DNA of 45,533 nt from Pseudoalteromonas luteoviolacea S2607 (GCF_001625575.1 NZ_AUXV01000028.1:1-45533), one strand, 5' to 3'; positions 1 to 9,500 are shown, numbered from the stretch's first letter. A program made the numbers and translations. Notes: generated from the letters alone by a model not told the origin.

Positions 1-190
1 CCTGTGCTGCTTCCCTATGCCTTCTTGGCTCCTCTCCACCTTATCCCTCGGCGCTCCTAATCCTATGACATTTCCTATGTCTGCACATCCTGTGCTATGT
101 CCTACCTGCTTGGTTCCTCTTCACCTTGTCCCTTGGCGCTCCGAACTTCCCGTGTATGTCTGTATCCTACCCGCCTTCCTAGCGTTTGAG
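1..190. repeat. Imperfect direct repeats at left edge
   Basis: Two imperfect copies of a pyrimidine-rich unit lie about 85 bp apart. The best-conserved parts are 24-57 and 109-142, which differ at 4 of 34 positions; both contain CTTGG and end in GGCGCTCC. Each copy is preceded by CCTGTGCT (1 and 89). More weakly related text follows to about 180. An open frame runs through part of it but has no ribosome binding site or recognisable product. The array may continue left of the window. Function unknown. Confidence 0.5.
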
Positions 191-390
191 TCCTCTTGAG
201 TCCATTCATCCTTCAACACGAATAAGTTTAAGTGAATTAGCCTGAATAAATAGGAGACATTCTCAATAAAAATTATTAAAAACTACTGAAACAAACAATA
301 TAACCATTTAAAAACAACAGGTTAAATTAAAAAACAAGCCAAAAACGAGATGTACTTCCCAATAATACTTACATCTATGTAGGAAAAGTC
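191..390. other. AT-rich intergenic stretch
   Basis: Strongly AT-rich DNA between the edge repeats and the 3' end of the first acetyltransferase gene. I see no coding frame, RNA gene or clear hairpin terminator in it. Confidence 0.5.
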
Positions 391-1056
391 TCACAGTGTT
401 TTTTCCAATTTGTCAGTTCGAGGCTTAAACAACAATTCTCCAGATGCTGATTTAAACGTCAGTTGCTCAATAAGTTGATAACCGTGGGCTTCAAAAAAGT
501 TGACCTGGTTACCTCTGGTAACAAAAACAGCTAAGCCAGAAACTTCAAGGTTTTCATTAACCAAGGTATCCAATGCATTTAGTAAATAATGTCCATAACC
601 TAAACCTTGATAATGCGGGTCTACGGCAATAAAGGACAAAAAGTAATAGCTTTCATGTACGCTCAGTTTTGATTTTATTGTGCGCTCCTTTTCCAATAGC
701 TGCCGCGTCTGCAATCGGCCTGCAGCCATCATCAGACGTAACCGCCAATTCCACCCCCGTGTAGCATCAATTTCTGATTGAGAGATAAAAACGCACGCCA
801 CAGCCACCAAATTACCACCTACATATACGCCAATAATTGGTTGCCCAGCTTTGCTAAAACTAGAAAGCTCCTCTCTAATAAGGGCTCTTAATTTAGACTC
901 GAATTTACTGTCATTAGGTTCATTTAAAATATTAATAAGTAAGGGATCTTCATGGTATGCCTGATAAAGTAAACTGCCGGCCACATGAATGTCTTCGGGC
1001 GCTAAGTATTTCACGCTAATTTCGGTGTTAGATACCAGCTCTTCTGTCGTTGTCAT
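391..1056 (-). CDS. GNAT family N-acetyltransferase
   Basis: A 221-residue soluble protein with a GNAT fold, expected to transfer an acetyl group from acetyl-CoA to an amine; the substrate cannot be told from sequence. The diagnostic part is the central acetyl-CoA loop, FIAVDPHYQGLGYGHYLLNA (about residues 141-160), with the usual Q/R-x-x-G-x-G/A pattern, here QGLGYG. It is followed by a strand and helix ending in FFEAHGYQLIE, the typical GNAT C-terminal segment (N-x-x-x-F-[FY]-x-x-x-G-[FY]). The N-terminal 60 residues are less typical. It is monocistronic and divergent from the DUF2789 gene across about 125 bp. The ATG start is the natural one. The family call is firm, the substrate unknown. 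Confidence 0.85.
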   Translation of the reverse strand: MTTTEELVSNTEISVKYLAPEDIHVAGSLLYQAYHEDPLLINILNEPNDSKFESKLRALIREELSSFSKAGQPIIGVYVGGNLVAVACVFISQSEIDATRGWNWRLRLMMAAGRLQTRQLLEKERTIKSKLSVHESYYFLSFIAVDPHYQGLGYGHYLLNALDTLVNENLEVSGLAVFVTRGNQVNFFEAHGYQLIEQLTFKSASGELLFKPRTDKLEKTL

Positions 1057-1181
1057 CTTTATATCCCTGTTATCAAGTAAGGTATGTTGCGCGAATTTAT
1101 TACAAGGCTGTCTCTTTCTTATTATAAATTCCGTCTGCTTCTACTATAGTTGTTGTATATTTCTTGTTCAACGAGACCTGT

Positions 1182-1409
1182 ATGGATACCAGTTACCACT
1201 CTTTGAAGTCATTATTTGCGCAGTTAGGGCTAGAAAACAGTGATGAGCAAATATCATTGTTTATCGATGGCAATAAGTTACAAAGCCATGTGCTTATCAA
1301 AGATGCTCCTTTTTGGAACGAAGGTCAGAAACACTTCATTGAAGAATCACTTAGAGAAGATGCAGATTGGAGTGAAGTTATCGACGAACTGGATGCACTA
1401 TTACGCTAG
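1182..1409 (+). CDS. DUF2789 family small protein
   Basis: A 75-residue acidic protein. It matches what I know of DUF2789: it opens MDTSYHSLKSLFAQLGL, has a central DAPFWNEGQ and ends in DELDALLR, all typical of this uncharacterised family of Pseudomonas, Shewanella and relatives. I chose the ATG at 1182 because family members begin with MDT/MEx just before HSLxxLFxQLGL; an in-frame TTG six codons upstream would add MFNETC, which is not family-like. No catalytic motif, membrane segment or signal peptide is visible. It stands alone between the divergent acetyltransferase and the next small operon. Function unknown. Confidence 0.8.
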   Translation: MDTSYHSLKSLFAQLGLENSDEQISLFIDGNKLQSHVLIKDAPFWNEGQKHFIEESLREDADWSEVIDELDALLR

Positions 1410-1517
1410 CTGAAGATAACGCTACACTTAAAATAACAAACCACTGTTCAGCTACTTTAAGCCATTTGGCAATCAGGTTAAAATAGTAAAATAATTTTTA
1501 GTTATTGGTCGTTTGTT

Positions 1518-1781
1518 ATGCACCCAGCAGTTCAAAAAGCCATCCGAGTATTAGTTTCGGAAGGTAAAACACCAACCGTTGCCACCGTAAAATCTAAACT
1601 AACAGAAGCTGTGCCCATGCCTGTGATTATTTCGGCGTTAAGTGCATATAAAAATGCACCGGAATCAATTGAAGCTGAAGTGCCTGAGCAAGAACAGTCA
1701 AAACCGCAAACTCACTCCCAACTTGATAGAATTGAAGCAAAGCTCGACAAGTTATTAGCCATGTTAGAAGAGCGCAATTAG
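1518..1781 (+). CDS. Small helical protein, possible DNA-binding N-terminus
   Basis: An 87-residue protein I cannot name. Residues 1-45 (VQKAIRVLVSEGKTPTVATV, then KSKL) resemble the short winged-helix start seen in KfrA-type and related DNA-binding proteins: a helix, a G-x-x-P-T turn, then a V-x-x-x-L recognition-like helix. Residues 46-62 are acidic and low-complexity. The C-terminus (about 66-86) is a short amphipathic coiled coil (LDRIEAKLDKLLAMLEE). The stop codon is one base from the ATG of the DUF2310 gene, so the two are almost certainly co-transcribed and translationally coupled. DNA binding is an inference from the fold-like pattern only. Confidence 0.65.
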   Translation: MHPAVQKAIRVLVSEGKTPTVATVKSKLTEAVPMPVIISALSAYKNAPESIEAEVPEQEQSKPQTHSQLDRIEAKLDKLLAMLEERN

Positions 1782-1782
1782 C

Positions 1783-2556
1783 ATGTTTGTTGTCGACCTC
1801 ACATTTGATTGCTACCAAGATACAACTTTGGATATGGCTGAACAGGCGATAAACCGTTTGGTTAACGCGCTGCGATTTAACGGCCAGATTATCGGCGATG
1901 AGTTCCCTACTGTGCTAAAAGACGGTTACTTCATTACCCGTGTCATGTGTCCACTAGAAGACTCTTTACACCCACTGCACCATAGCCCTTTTGTCAAACA
2001 TGCAATTGAGCAGCTGCAACAAGCAGGGTTATTAGCCCCAAAAGTAAAGGTCATTGGTCAAGATATTCATGCAAATGGTGCAGATCAATGCCAATCTCCT
2101 TCAAGCTATATTCTTTACACAACCTACGTGCATACTTGCAGCCCTTTATATTGCGGAGATGATTTTTTACCCGTGCCGCTTTACAACATTCCAGCAATTG
2201 CCAACGGTGATTACAAAGCATTAATAAAATGGCAAGAAGACTGGCAGGCGTGCGATCAAATACAAATAAATGGTGCAACTCGCTGTGAATTTGCTGCATT
2301 GGAAGAGATAAGCAGCCTTTCAAGTGACCTTACGCGTCGCGGACTAGATTTAAGCAAACGCATTCGCTACCTTACAAATAAGCCTGTTTACTATTATTTG
2401 TATCGCGTTGGCGGAGCTTGCGTTGAAGCAGAACGACAAAGAAAATGCCCAAGCTGCAACGGAGATTGGGCATTAGACGAGCCTTGGTTTGGTATTTTTG
2501 ATTTTAAATGCGATAACTGCCAGCTCGTGTCGAATATATCTTGGGATTTTCAGTAA
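1783..2556 (+). CDS. DUF2310 Zn-ribbon-containing protein
   Basis: A 257-residue protein of the DUF2310 family, annotated elsewhere as Zn-ribbon-containing and possibly nucleic-acid-binding. The C-terminus carries the zinc ribbon: CPSC at about residues 223-226 and CDNC about 20 residues later, followed by the characteristic NISWDF ending. The rest is mixed alpha/beta with no catalytic motif I recognise. The middle has conserved-looking aromatic/acidic stretches (LYCGDDFLPVPLYNIP). It is the second gene of a pair with the small protein ending at 1781. Its stop codon directly abuts the convergent syd stop codon with no intervening base, so no dedicated terminator fits between them. The molecular role is unknown. 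Confidence 0.8.
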   Translation: MFVVDLTFDCYQDTTLDMAEQAINRLVNALRFNGQIIGDEFPTVLKDGYFITRVMCPLEDSLHPLHHSPFVKHAIEQLQQAGLLAPKVKVIGQDIHANGADQCQSPSSYILYTTYVHTCSPLYCGDDFLPVPLYNIPAIANGDYKALIKWQEDWQACDQIQINGATRCEFAALEEISSLSSDLTRRGLDLSKRIRYLTNKPVYYYLYRVGGACVEAERQRKCPSCNGDWALDEPWFGIFDFKCDNCQLVSNISWDFQ

Positions 2557-3099
2557 TCAAAAGTTCAGGCTTTCTATAAATCCTTCTAGGTTAGCCGCCA
2601 AAACATGGTGCGGTGGCTTTCCAACGTATTCTAAACACACCTCGCCTGTTTTCAGTTTTACAGTGATCAACAAATCCTCTTTTTCAGTAAGGCCGATGAA
2701 TATCGTATCGTCTTGTTTTAGCCGGCGCTTCATCAACACATGGCCCGTTATATTTTGTTGCAAGTTAATAAAATCTTCTTCATTCCACACCTGCAATAGC
2801 TCAACTTCATTACCATCAACCTGGGCGATAATATTCCCGCCAAACATCGCACCATAAAATGCGTGTAGAGCGGCAGGAAATTCAGTTTCAAGTGCGGTAG
2901 CTAAATCGTCTAAGTTTTCCGCAGGTGTCCTAGGTATTGCCTGCCACTGAATTTGACCCTGAGCATCAGGCTGGCCTATTTCACATGGGCTGGGGTAGTC
3001 AACGTCGTGCTGAATCAGTGGACGGTGACCTTGGTTTTGTTCGATTGCCGACGCATATTGCTTATGGAGCGTCTCCATCAAGTTTGTAAATGAAGCCAT
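2557..3099 (-). CDS. syd: SecY-interacting protein Syd
   Basis: A 180-residue acidic cytosolic protein that associates with the SecY translocon subunit at the inner membrane and is thought to monitor or dissociate abnormal SecYEG complexes. Recognition rests on length (E. coli Syd is about 181 residues) and family landmarks: an acidic central segment, YGAMFGGNI at about 102-110, LLQVWNEEDF (about 120-129), the N-I-T-GHVLMKRRLKQ block, and a closing segment on evaluating the concave acidic surface ending GFIESLNF. It is convergent with the DUF2310 gene and divergent from queF across about 60 bp, an ordinary gammaproteobacterial arrangement. No oddities seen. Confidence 0.9.
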   Translation of the reverse strand: MASFTNLMETLHKQYASAIEQNQGHRPLIQHDVDYPSPCEIGQPDAQGQIQWQAIPRTPAENLDDLATALETEFPAALHAFYGAMFGGNIIAQVDGNEVELLQVWNEEDFINLQQNITGHVLMKRRLKQDDTIFIGLTEKEDLLITVKLKTGEVCLEYVGKPPHHVLAANLEGFIESLNF

Positions 3100-3123
3100 A
3101 CTGCCAATCTCATTTTAATTCGC

Positions 3124-3129
3124 TATAAT
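3124..3129 (+). promoter_or_regulatory. Candidate -10 element of queF
   Basis: A perfect TATAAT sits 30 bp upstream of the queF start codon, in the 60-bp syd/queF divergent region. No convincing -35 hexamer is spaced correctly, so this is a partial promoter call. Confidence 0.4.
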
Positions 3130-3159
3130 TCGGGCCATTGTAACCACTATTGGTGAAAC

Positions 3160-4005
3160 ATGACAGATTACAACAATGCACCTGAGCTAAAAGCGTCAGT
3201 GTTAGGTAAAACAACCGAATATGCATCTCAATATGATGCGACTCTTTTGCACCCAATTGCTCGTAAGTTAAATCGAGATCAAATTTCAGTAGATGAAAAA
3301 AACCTACCTTTTTTTGGTGAAGACACTTGGACAGGTTATGAGTTGTCTTGGCTAAATAACAAAGGAAAACCCCAAGTTGCCGTGGCGACATTTACGTTTC
3401 CATGCCAGAGTTCTCATATTATAGAATCAAAATCATTTAAACTGTATCTCAACAGTTTTAACCAAACGCGCTTTGACTCGCAACAAATGGTGCAACAACA
3501 TCTGAGCGAAGACCTCAGTGCAGCAGCGCAGTGCCAAGTCATCGTAAAGCTTTACGGACCGGACGAATTTAACTGTTTGCCATTTACCGCACTTCCAGGC
3601 ACTTGTATTGACGACTTAGATATTGACGTCGATACTTACAGCCCCTCTGAAGACATGCTTCGCACCGAAAGCGATGAATGTGTCAATGAAACACTGTATA
3701 GCCATCTGCTGAAATCAAATTGTCTTATTACTTCTCAGCCAGACTGGGCAAGTATCGTCATTAGTTACGAGGGCAAAAAGGTATGTCGAGAGTCTCTGTT
3801 AAAGTATTTAATTTCATTTAGAGACCATAACGAGTTTCACGAACAATGCGTAGAACGTATTTTTTGCGATATCAAGCGCACACTGAACCCAAGTAAATTA
3901 GAAGTTTATGCGCGTTATACGCGCCGTGGCGGACTGGATATCAACCCTTTTCGCTCAACAGAGCAAGACACAACAAGCTTTAATATTCGCATTAATCGCC
4001 AATAA
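3160..4005 (+). CDS. queF: NADPH-dependent 7-cyano-7-deazaguanine reductase
   Basis: A 281-residue enzyme that reduces preQ0 to preQ1 with two NADPH, a step in queuosine tRNA modification. It is the long, bimodular gammaproteobacterial type (E. coli QueF is 282 residues). The NADPH motif ESKSFKLY lies at 89-96. The catalytic cysteine is C188 in [12 protein letters not shown] and the partner aspartate is D195, matching the Cys-x6-Asp spacing of the family. The downstream [19 protein letters not shown] and [12 protein letters not shown] blocks are also typical. The ATG is preceded by a short leader with a TATAAT at 3124. A hairpin terminator follows at 4019-4043. The protein appears intact. Confidence 0.95.
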   Translation: MTDYNNAPELKASVLGKTTEYASQYDATLLHPIARKLNRDQISVDEKNLPFFGEDTWTGYELSWLNNKGKPQVAVATFTFPCQSSHIIESKSFKLYLNSFNQTRFDSQQMVQQHLSEDLSAAAQCQVIVKLYGPDEFNCLPFTALPGTCIDDLDIDVDTYSPSEDMLRTESDECVNETLYSHLLKSNCLITSQPDWASIVISYEGKKVCRESLLKYLISFRDHNEFHEQCVERIFCDIKRTLNPSKLEVYARYTRRGGLDINPFRSTEQDTTSFNIRINRQ

Positions 4006-4018
4006 TAAAGTGCAGAAT

Positions 4019-4043
4019 AAGTGCTGGATCGCACAGCACTTTT
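4019..4043 (+). terminator. Hairpin terminator after queF
   Basis: Perfect 8-bp arms AAGTGCTG (4019-4026) and CAGCACTT (4034-4041) around a 7-base loop, with a TTTT run at 4040-4043. It lies between the convergent queF and cyclophilin genes and is best oriented for queF. Confidence 0.7.
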
Positions 4044-4925
4044 CTACAAAACTTTTCTTCGTGTCGGCACCGCTATTGAACAAACATCTGCGTAATTTGG
4101 CGTAAACTTAAACCACTTCTCAGGTCGATTAGTTCTTGCAGCTATAAGCTCTTCAAAAAGCGGTGTATTGGTGTCAAACACTTCAAACTGGACACTATCT
4201 TCAGCGGCAATATCTTGAAGCACATCCACTCGTAAAATAGGGTTATAATCACGCTCAGGTGTTGGGCTGCGCTGTAATTTAAGCACATGTTCCATGCCCT
4301 CTAAGACACGCCCAAATACCGTGATATTACGATCTAAGTAACGCTGTGGAGAGAGCGTAATATAAAACTCCGTGCCTCCACTGTTAATTGCATTGCCGCG
4401 CGCCATAGCAAAGGCACCTGCACAGTGAGTCATCCAAGTTTTGGTCGCACCGGGATTCTGTCCTACCGCAAAACCATCTAAGAAGCCCGCTCTAAATGCA
4501 TAGCCGTCAGAGCCATCAAGCGCAGTAATCATCAGTCGAGAAGCTGTTTTATATGATAACTCTGCATCAATTCTTTTTTTGCCATGCTGCGGGATTTTAG
4601 TATCGGTATGATCTCCTCCCTGAGCAACAAACCCTTCTACAAAGCGATAAACACTGAGGCCATTGTAGAACTTTTCCCTCGCCAATAGTTTAATGTTAGC
4701 GACATGATTTGGCGCAAGTTGCTCATTGAGCTCAACGTAGACGTGACCGGTTTCCAATGTGATACGTAAAATGTTTTCTTTGTCCACCTGTCGCCAATTT
4801 GACTGCGGTGCCGAATTAATGATTTCGCTTGGAGCGCGAACCTTTATTTGCGATTTATCTGACTGTTGCATACAACCGCTCAACACAAGCAGAGCGGAAG
4901 CTAAAAATACGTTAGTTTTTTTCAT
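4044..4925 (-). CDS. Cyclophilin-type peptidyl-prolyl isomerase lipoprotein
   Basis: A 293-residue predicted lipoprotein. The N-terminus is a lipoprotein signal, VFLASALLVLSGC, with C18 as the lipidation site, so the enzyme should be membrane-anchored in the periplasm. From about residue 55 it has a cyclophilin (CsA) domain: VYVELNEQLAPNHVANIKLL, YRFVEGFVAQGGD (active-site F and Q positions) and GTEFYITL near the end. About 60 residues beyond the domain carry no recognisable motif. Its start lies 14 bases inside the upstream binding-protein gene, making it the last gene of the tamA-tamB unit. Peptidyl-prolyl isomerisation in folding envelope proteins is the family role. That it assists outer-membrane assembly is inferred from its neighbours. 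Confidence 0.85.
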   Translation of the reverse strand: MKKTNVFLASALLVLSGCMQQSDKSQIKVRAPSEIINSAPQSNWRQVDKENILRITLETGHVYVELNEQLAPNHVANIKLLAREKFYNGLSVYRFVEGFVAQGGDHTDTKIPQHGKKRIDAELSYKTASRLMITALDGSDGYAFRAGFLDGFAVGQNPGATKTWMTHCAGAFAMARGNAINSGGTEFYITLSPQRYLDRNITVFGRVLEGMEHVLKLQRSPTPERDYNPILRVDVLQDIAAEDSVQFEVFDTNTPLFEELIAARTNRPEKWFKFTPNYADVCSIAVPTRRKVL

Positions 4926-5754
4926 TTTTTATTTCTTGTTGATACCAAAGGTGCTGATTTTCTAAAGGTGCACTTGGTGGCAAGCGACGGTTTTTTAATT
5001 CTATTAAAGTGCGCCTTTCCAAGGCTAATTCACTCACGAGTTCATGAAAATATTGCTTAAATAACTTCTCAAACCGGCCATCCTGCAAAGCTTTGTCTAA
5101 GCCGCTAGATAGCACACTATGCAGTGTCTGGTCGGATTTTTCAACAAACAGATACACCGCCGATGGGTAGTAAAGCAACAGTTTTTGCTCGGCATATGTC
5201 TGGTACCTTTTAACGAGATCAGGTAGTTCTAGTATACTGATGGGCACAGCATCAAAGCGATTAGACTTGAGCATATTCAACGCACCAGTAAACGTCTTAA
5301 ACTCATTCACAGACAACTTATTATCTATAAAAATACTGTGATCGGGCCAATCATAGCGCAACCCAAAGTGAAACTTTTCGAGCTGAGATATATGATTTAA
5401 CTGACTAAACTTTGCTTGATTCTCTTCGTTTATGACGAGGATCCGATACCCCAATAACCCTTTGACGATTGGGACTCGCACTGCACGAGCAATGTTTTCC
5501 CGCTCTGAACTGGTTACTGACCAAAAGATATCAATCCCATTATCTTTACCCAATAACCTAATTGCACGGCTTTGCGTTGGAATGTTGTCGATGTAACGGA
5601 GTTTGTACGACTCTTCTTGATATGACAGTGCCAACTTGATCAAATCTACAACATAAGGGTGTGCGCCCTGAGTAACTCTAACAACTTTGGCTTCTTTTGC
5701 GACCGCGGTATGACAAAAAATCATAACGAGCAAAAAGCTCAAATAGCGCATCAA
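4912..5754 (-). CDS. Periplasmic solute-binding-like protein
   Basis: A 280-residue exported protein with a cleavable signal peptide (YLSFLLVMIFCHTAVA, cleavage after about residue 19) and an overall pattern of the bacterial extracellular solute-binding family 3 fold. It begins VVRVTQGAHPYVVDLIKLAL, has IDIFWSVTSSERE where a ligand-loop is expected, and SNRFDAVPISILEL in the second lobe, then a helical C-terminal tail. There are no transporter permease or ATPase genes next to it, so it is probably not an ordinary ABC transporter partner. It overlaps tamB by 4 bases (ATGA) and the cyclophilin gene by 14. Ligand and role unknown. Confidence 0.7.
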   Translation of the reverse strand: MMRYLSFLLVMIFCHTAVAKEAKVVRVTQGAHPYVVDLIKLALSYQEESYKLRYIDNIPTQSRAIRLLGKDNGIDIFWSVTSSERENIARAVRVPIVKGLLGYRILVINEENQAKFSQLNHISQLEKFHFGLRYDWPDHSIFIDNKLSVNEFKTFTGALNMLKSNRFDAVPISILELPDLVKRYQTYAEQKLLLYYPSAVYLFVEKSDQTLHSVLSSGLDKALQDGRFEKLFKQYFHELVSELALERRTLIELKNRRLPPSAPLENQHLWYQQEIKNEKN

Positions 5755-8700
5755 TCACCCCAATCAAATTTATACAACAAGTCTATACTATCGTAGAGAC
5801 CACTCGTAGCTTCAATATAAAGCTTTGAAAATATTCGATAACGTACTGCTATTTCACTCAAAGATGCAAATACACCAACTCGGTAACTAACCTGTACACT
5901 AGGTGTAATGTACCCTGAAAGTTCCACTTGTGTATCATCTCCACTGCCTTTTGCTGCTAGATTGACATCCTTAAGACCCAATTTTTTTCCTGCTTTTGTA
6001 AACAATCCTTTACTTTTATCGATGCTTTTTGACAGTAAGAACTGCGCCAACATCGTATTGTTAGAACTTTCTCCTGCTCCCAATGCCTCTCCATTGAGCA
6101 AATATGCAAGCGCTTTAGCCTGATCCATTGCTGGCTCCGAAAAGATTGTCAGTTCAGGCGCAGCAATACTGCCTTGCACAGCGACGCCTGCTATCACGCC
6201 ATTTGCGGTTGTATCAGGGTTACGAATAGCTCGAATATTCAAATAAGGTTTGTCTAGCGGCCCATTAAAACCGAGCTGGCCCGTTTCAATAAATAGATCC
6301 TGTCCAAAGGCAGTATATTTCCCCTCTCGCAAAGACACTTCACCTGCAGCCAAAATGGCAGTGTCTAGCTGCTTTTCTAAAGATAGCCCACCATTTAAAT
6401 AAGCGTCTAGGCCCAAAGCCACAACACGCACGTCATCCAACAAGTTAATATCGATGTCCGCCTGAAAATCCATTATTGCAGATTTACTTTGGGGTTCCTG
6501 CGCACCAATTATCATCTGGTCTTCACTAACCAAAATGGCTTCTTCAGGCAGCTCACTCAAGGTAAATCGCGCGAATGGTACATTTACTTCGCCCATAATA
6601 TTAAGCTGTTGTTGAGAAAGCTGGACATGTAAATCTGGAGAAAGGGCAACTTGCGCACCCGCCATCGGCGTCATAAACAAACGTTGCCCTTTTAGACTAA
6701 GCTCAGCTACCAAATCAGGATACAACGAGGCTGTACCATGAAAATCCGCCAAACCAGATTCTGGCGTGCGTAACTTACCATTCAAAGTCACCAAATCGTC
6801 TTTTACATCAAGATCTAGATTTAGCTCAGTCACTTGCATAGGCAAATAGCTAGACAGTACAGATAGCTGTGCGACTTTAAACTGTCCGAACACACTCGGG
6901 TGAGTGATATTACCCGCCAGCTCAACTCGACCATTCAATTGACCTGCTAAAGTCAGATCAGGCCAAGTTAGCACTCTAACGTAAGGAGTAAACTCGTCAA
7001 GTTGGATTGCACCAATATCGATAAAGCCATTTACATTATTGGTGTTTGCAATATCAGGAAAGTGCAATGAGCCATTAACCCCTCCGAGCTTATCGAGCTG
7101 CACCTGCCAATCAACATTAGCAGTATCCGCGTTGCCATTGAGATCAATATTAAAGGACTCAATCGTCAATGCTGTTGGCAGTGCGTCAGGGAACTCTTTT
7201 GTATTCTCATTTGATTGAGTGAGCGCTACTTTGCCATTGAGTAAGCTGATTTTACCAACTAGTGCACTGAGGCGGTTATCGGCCCAATGTAACTCGCTCT
7301 GACCTGTAAGCGCCCCCTCGGCGGATACTCCGTCTGGAAACCATGAAGATGCAGTATCAAGTGGTATATCAATCAAGTTTACTTTGGCTTCACCTTGCTT
7401 ATTTTGCTGGTGCGCCCATAGACAAGCTTGGCCTGTAGATACTTGCCAGCAATGCTGTGAAATGGATAGATTAGTATCCGACACCAAAACTTCTATAGGG
7501 TCATTAAGTGCTAGCTTGAGCGACGCTATGTCAACATCCGTCTTGTTAACTTGCGCTGTCCATTTTTCACCTTCTAGCTGCCCTGTGATTGCCATATGGG
7601 CTGAGGCAAGTTGGCTATCAAGCTTTAAATCCATACTATGACTGCTTCGGCTTCCATTGGCATTGAATGTTAATTTTCCTTTTTCTACACCTGGAAAATC
7701 AGCTTCTGTGATTTCCATTGAAAGGTTGCCAGCAAAATCCTTCGCGAAGTCGATATCAGACAACAACTGGGCATTTTTCAGTGCAATGTCATTGTACCTA
7801 AACGTAGATATTGCACTATTCGCAACCACCTTTGGTGTTGAAGCAAGTCCAGTAATACCAATGTCTCCAAGCAAAGTAATATCTATAGGTATATCAGGTG
7901 TTGCCTGTTGGTTGATATCAAGTTTCGCTGTCAAATCTAGCTCTTTACCGAGCTCGCCTAAAATTTGTATGGAACTCGCCCCATACTCTAATTTAGCTTG
8001 CTCCAAATATCCGTGTAGTTGTTCATTTACCTCGCCTCGCACCATCAAAGACAGTGATTGTTCTGCAATTTCTCCATGTAATTTAAATTGCTCTACATGG
8101 GCTTTCCATGTACTGTCTAATTGCTCAAACTGCACTGCATATTCGCCAGATAAAACGCCAAGAGGCATATTGTTTACACTTTGCGCTCCAGCCAACCGCA
8201 TATTAGGGATGGGTAAGTTTTCCAATTTGCCACTGGCATTGAGGTTTAGTCCATCTTGCCAATCAATTTTAGCGGATAGTTCGGTGAAGGCTTTATCCAC
8301 TTGAATACGACTGTTTTTCATTTCTAAACTGGACAGAGTGCCGTTCATTGTTGCTTGGATATGGGCTGGCTGAATTTGCCCATAAGCGCGGTTTAAATCG
8401 GCAACACCTTGTATTGAAAGGGTGTAATCGTTTGCTTTCCCCTGCCCCGTTAACTTGACTTTAGACAGCTTCGCGACTTGTGCTATCTCTGCGCGGCCGA
8501 TCTGTACATCCAAAGAAAATGGCCAATTTTGTGTCGTAGGAGATACCGATAGTACAGCTTGGGCATGTAAACTTCCGGATACGTTACTTTTAATTTTTAG
8601 GCTCTCTAACCCTCCTTGAATGACTGCTGAAAGCGCTCCTTTGTCCTGAGCGACTGCAAGGCTGGCATGAATTGAATTTGAGCGTAAATCGTAATCTAAG

Positions 8701-9500
8701 ACCGCATATGCGCTATTTTGTAAGTAGTTAAAAGCCAGAGACTCTACGTGAACGGTGTGCGACGCAACTGACAGTGACAACTCAAAATCAGTAACTGACA
8801 TAGGCGCTTGTTCAAATGGTTGATAAACAATATTTGAGATTTGTAGCGCTGGTAAATCAACGTCGATAGGAATGTACAAGTCTGGCATCACAACTGGCGC
8901 GAGATTATCTGGTACTTTACTCGCCTGTTCCTCGGGCAATCGCAATTGCTCAATATGAATTGCCTCACTTTGAAGATGAGTCACTTGTATAAGAGAGTCG
9001 TGAACTTCGGCGCTTACATTTAGATCAGAAAGCTTGATAAGGTGATTGCTGGCCTCTAACTGAAAGGAAGTCACATGTAATGAAGCTATGGCGAAGGAAA
9101 TTGGCAGAGATATTTGTTCTTGGCCGTGTTTGTCAACTTCATCACCTGACACAGGCTCCTCTTCTGAGCTGGTTTTTGTCTGCAAAGAGTCAACCTTTAA
9201 GTTATCCACTTTCACTGATAGGCAAACCGTTGCGCAGTCAAACCAAGTCAAATTTATACGCGCTTTATTCACCGCGATGTTAACCGAAGGAGACTGAAAT
9301 TGAATAGAAGCCAACCCACCAGAGAGTAATTTACCCTCTTGCAGTTCAATGTTTACCGGTGGCACCAAATAGTTGATGAGCCCCACAAGCATTCGGTTAC
9401 CTGTATGAGTTACAAAAAGCAATGTAAACATGACAAGCACTGCACATACGCTCATCCACAAGCGTTTTTTAAAATCGAAACTCACAGACTCTCCTGCCAT
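5751..9500 (-). CDS. tamB: Translocation and assembly module subunit TamB
   Basis: A 1249-residue protein of the TamB/AsmA-like family, an inner-membrane-anchored beta-taco bridge across the periplasm that works with TamA in outer-membrane protein assembly and phospholipid transport. The single N-terminal anchor is at about residues 13-30 (MSVCAVLVMFTLLFVTHTG). The body is a long run of short amphipathic strands with regular Asn/Asp/Gly turns. The C-terminal TamB domain (about 900-1249) includes FGQDLFIETGQLGFNGPL and ends in the family-typical YRIFSKLYIEATSG...DLLYKFDWGD; length agrees with E. coli TamB (1259). The start codon overlaps the tamA stop by one base (TAATG), indicating coupling. 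No interruptions. Confidence 0.92.
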   Translation of the reverse strand: MAGESVSFDFKKRLWMSVCAVLVMFTLLFVTHTGNRMLVGLINYLVPPVNIELQEGKLLSGGLASIQFQSPSVNIAVNKARINLTWFDCATVCLSVKVDNLKVDSLQTKTSSEEEPVSGDEVDKHGQEQISLPISFAIASLHVTSFQLEASNHLIKLSDLNVSAEVHDSLIQVTHLQSEAIHIEQLRLPEEQASKVPDNLAPVVMPDLYIPIDVDLPALQISNIVYQPFEQAPMSVTDFELSLSVASHTVHVESLAFNYLQNSAYAVLDYDLRSNSIHASLAVAQDKGALSAVIQGGLESLKIKSNVSGSLHAQAVLSVSPTTQNWPFSLDVQIGRAEIAQVAKLSKVKLTGQGKANDYTLSIQGVADLNRAYGQIQPAHIQATMNGTLSSLEMKNSRIQVDKAFTELSAKIDWQDGLNLNASGKLENLPIPNMRLAGAQSVNNMPLGVLSGEYAVQFEQLDSTWKAHVEQFKLHGEIAEQSLSLMVRGEVNEQLHGYLEQAKLEYGASSIQILGELGKELDLTAKLDINQQATPDIPIDITLLGDIGITGLASTPKVVANSAISTFRYNDIALKNAQLLSDIDFAKDFAGNLSMEITEADFPGVEKGKLTFNANGSRSSHSMDLKLDSQLASAHMAITGQLEGEKWTAQVNKTDVDIASLKLALNDPIEVLVSDTNLSISQHCWQVSTGQACLWAHQQNKQGEAKVNLIDIPLDTASSWFPDGVSAEGALTGQSELHWADNRLSALVGKISLLNGKVALTQSNENTKEFPDALPTALTIESFNIDLNGNADTANVDWQVQLDKLGGVNGSLHFPDIANTNNVNGFIDIGAIQLDEFTPYVRVLTWPDLTLAGQLNGRVELAGNITHPSVFGQFKVAQLSVLSSYLPMQVTELNLDLDVKDDLVTLNGKLRTPESGLADFHGTASLYPDLVAELSLKGQRLFMTPMAGAQVALSPDLHVQLSQQQLNIMGEVNVPFARFTLSELPEEAILVSEDQMIIGAQEPQSKSAIMDFQADIDINLLDDVRVVALGLDAYLNGGLSLEKQLDTAILAAGEVSLREGKYTAFGQDLFIETGQLGFNGPLDKPYLNIRAIRNPDTTANGVIAGVAVQGSIAAPELTIFSEPAMDQAKALAYLLNGEALGAGESSNNTMLAQFLLSKSIDKSKGLFTKAGKKLGLKDVNLAAKGSGDDTQVELSGYITPSVQVSYRVGVFASLSEIAVRYRIFSKLYIEATSGLYDSIDLLYKFDWGD

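Noticed and set aside
7657..8304. A 215-codon plus-strand frame inside tamB.
   Set aside because: It lies entirely antisense to tamB, has no recognisable domain and has a serine/leucine-rich composition typical of shadow frames.
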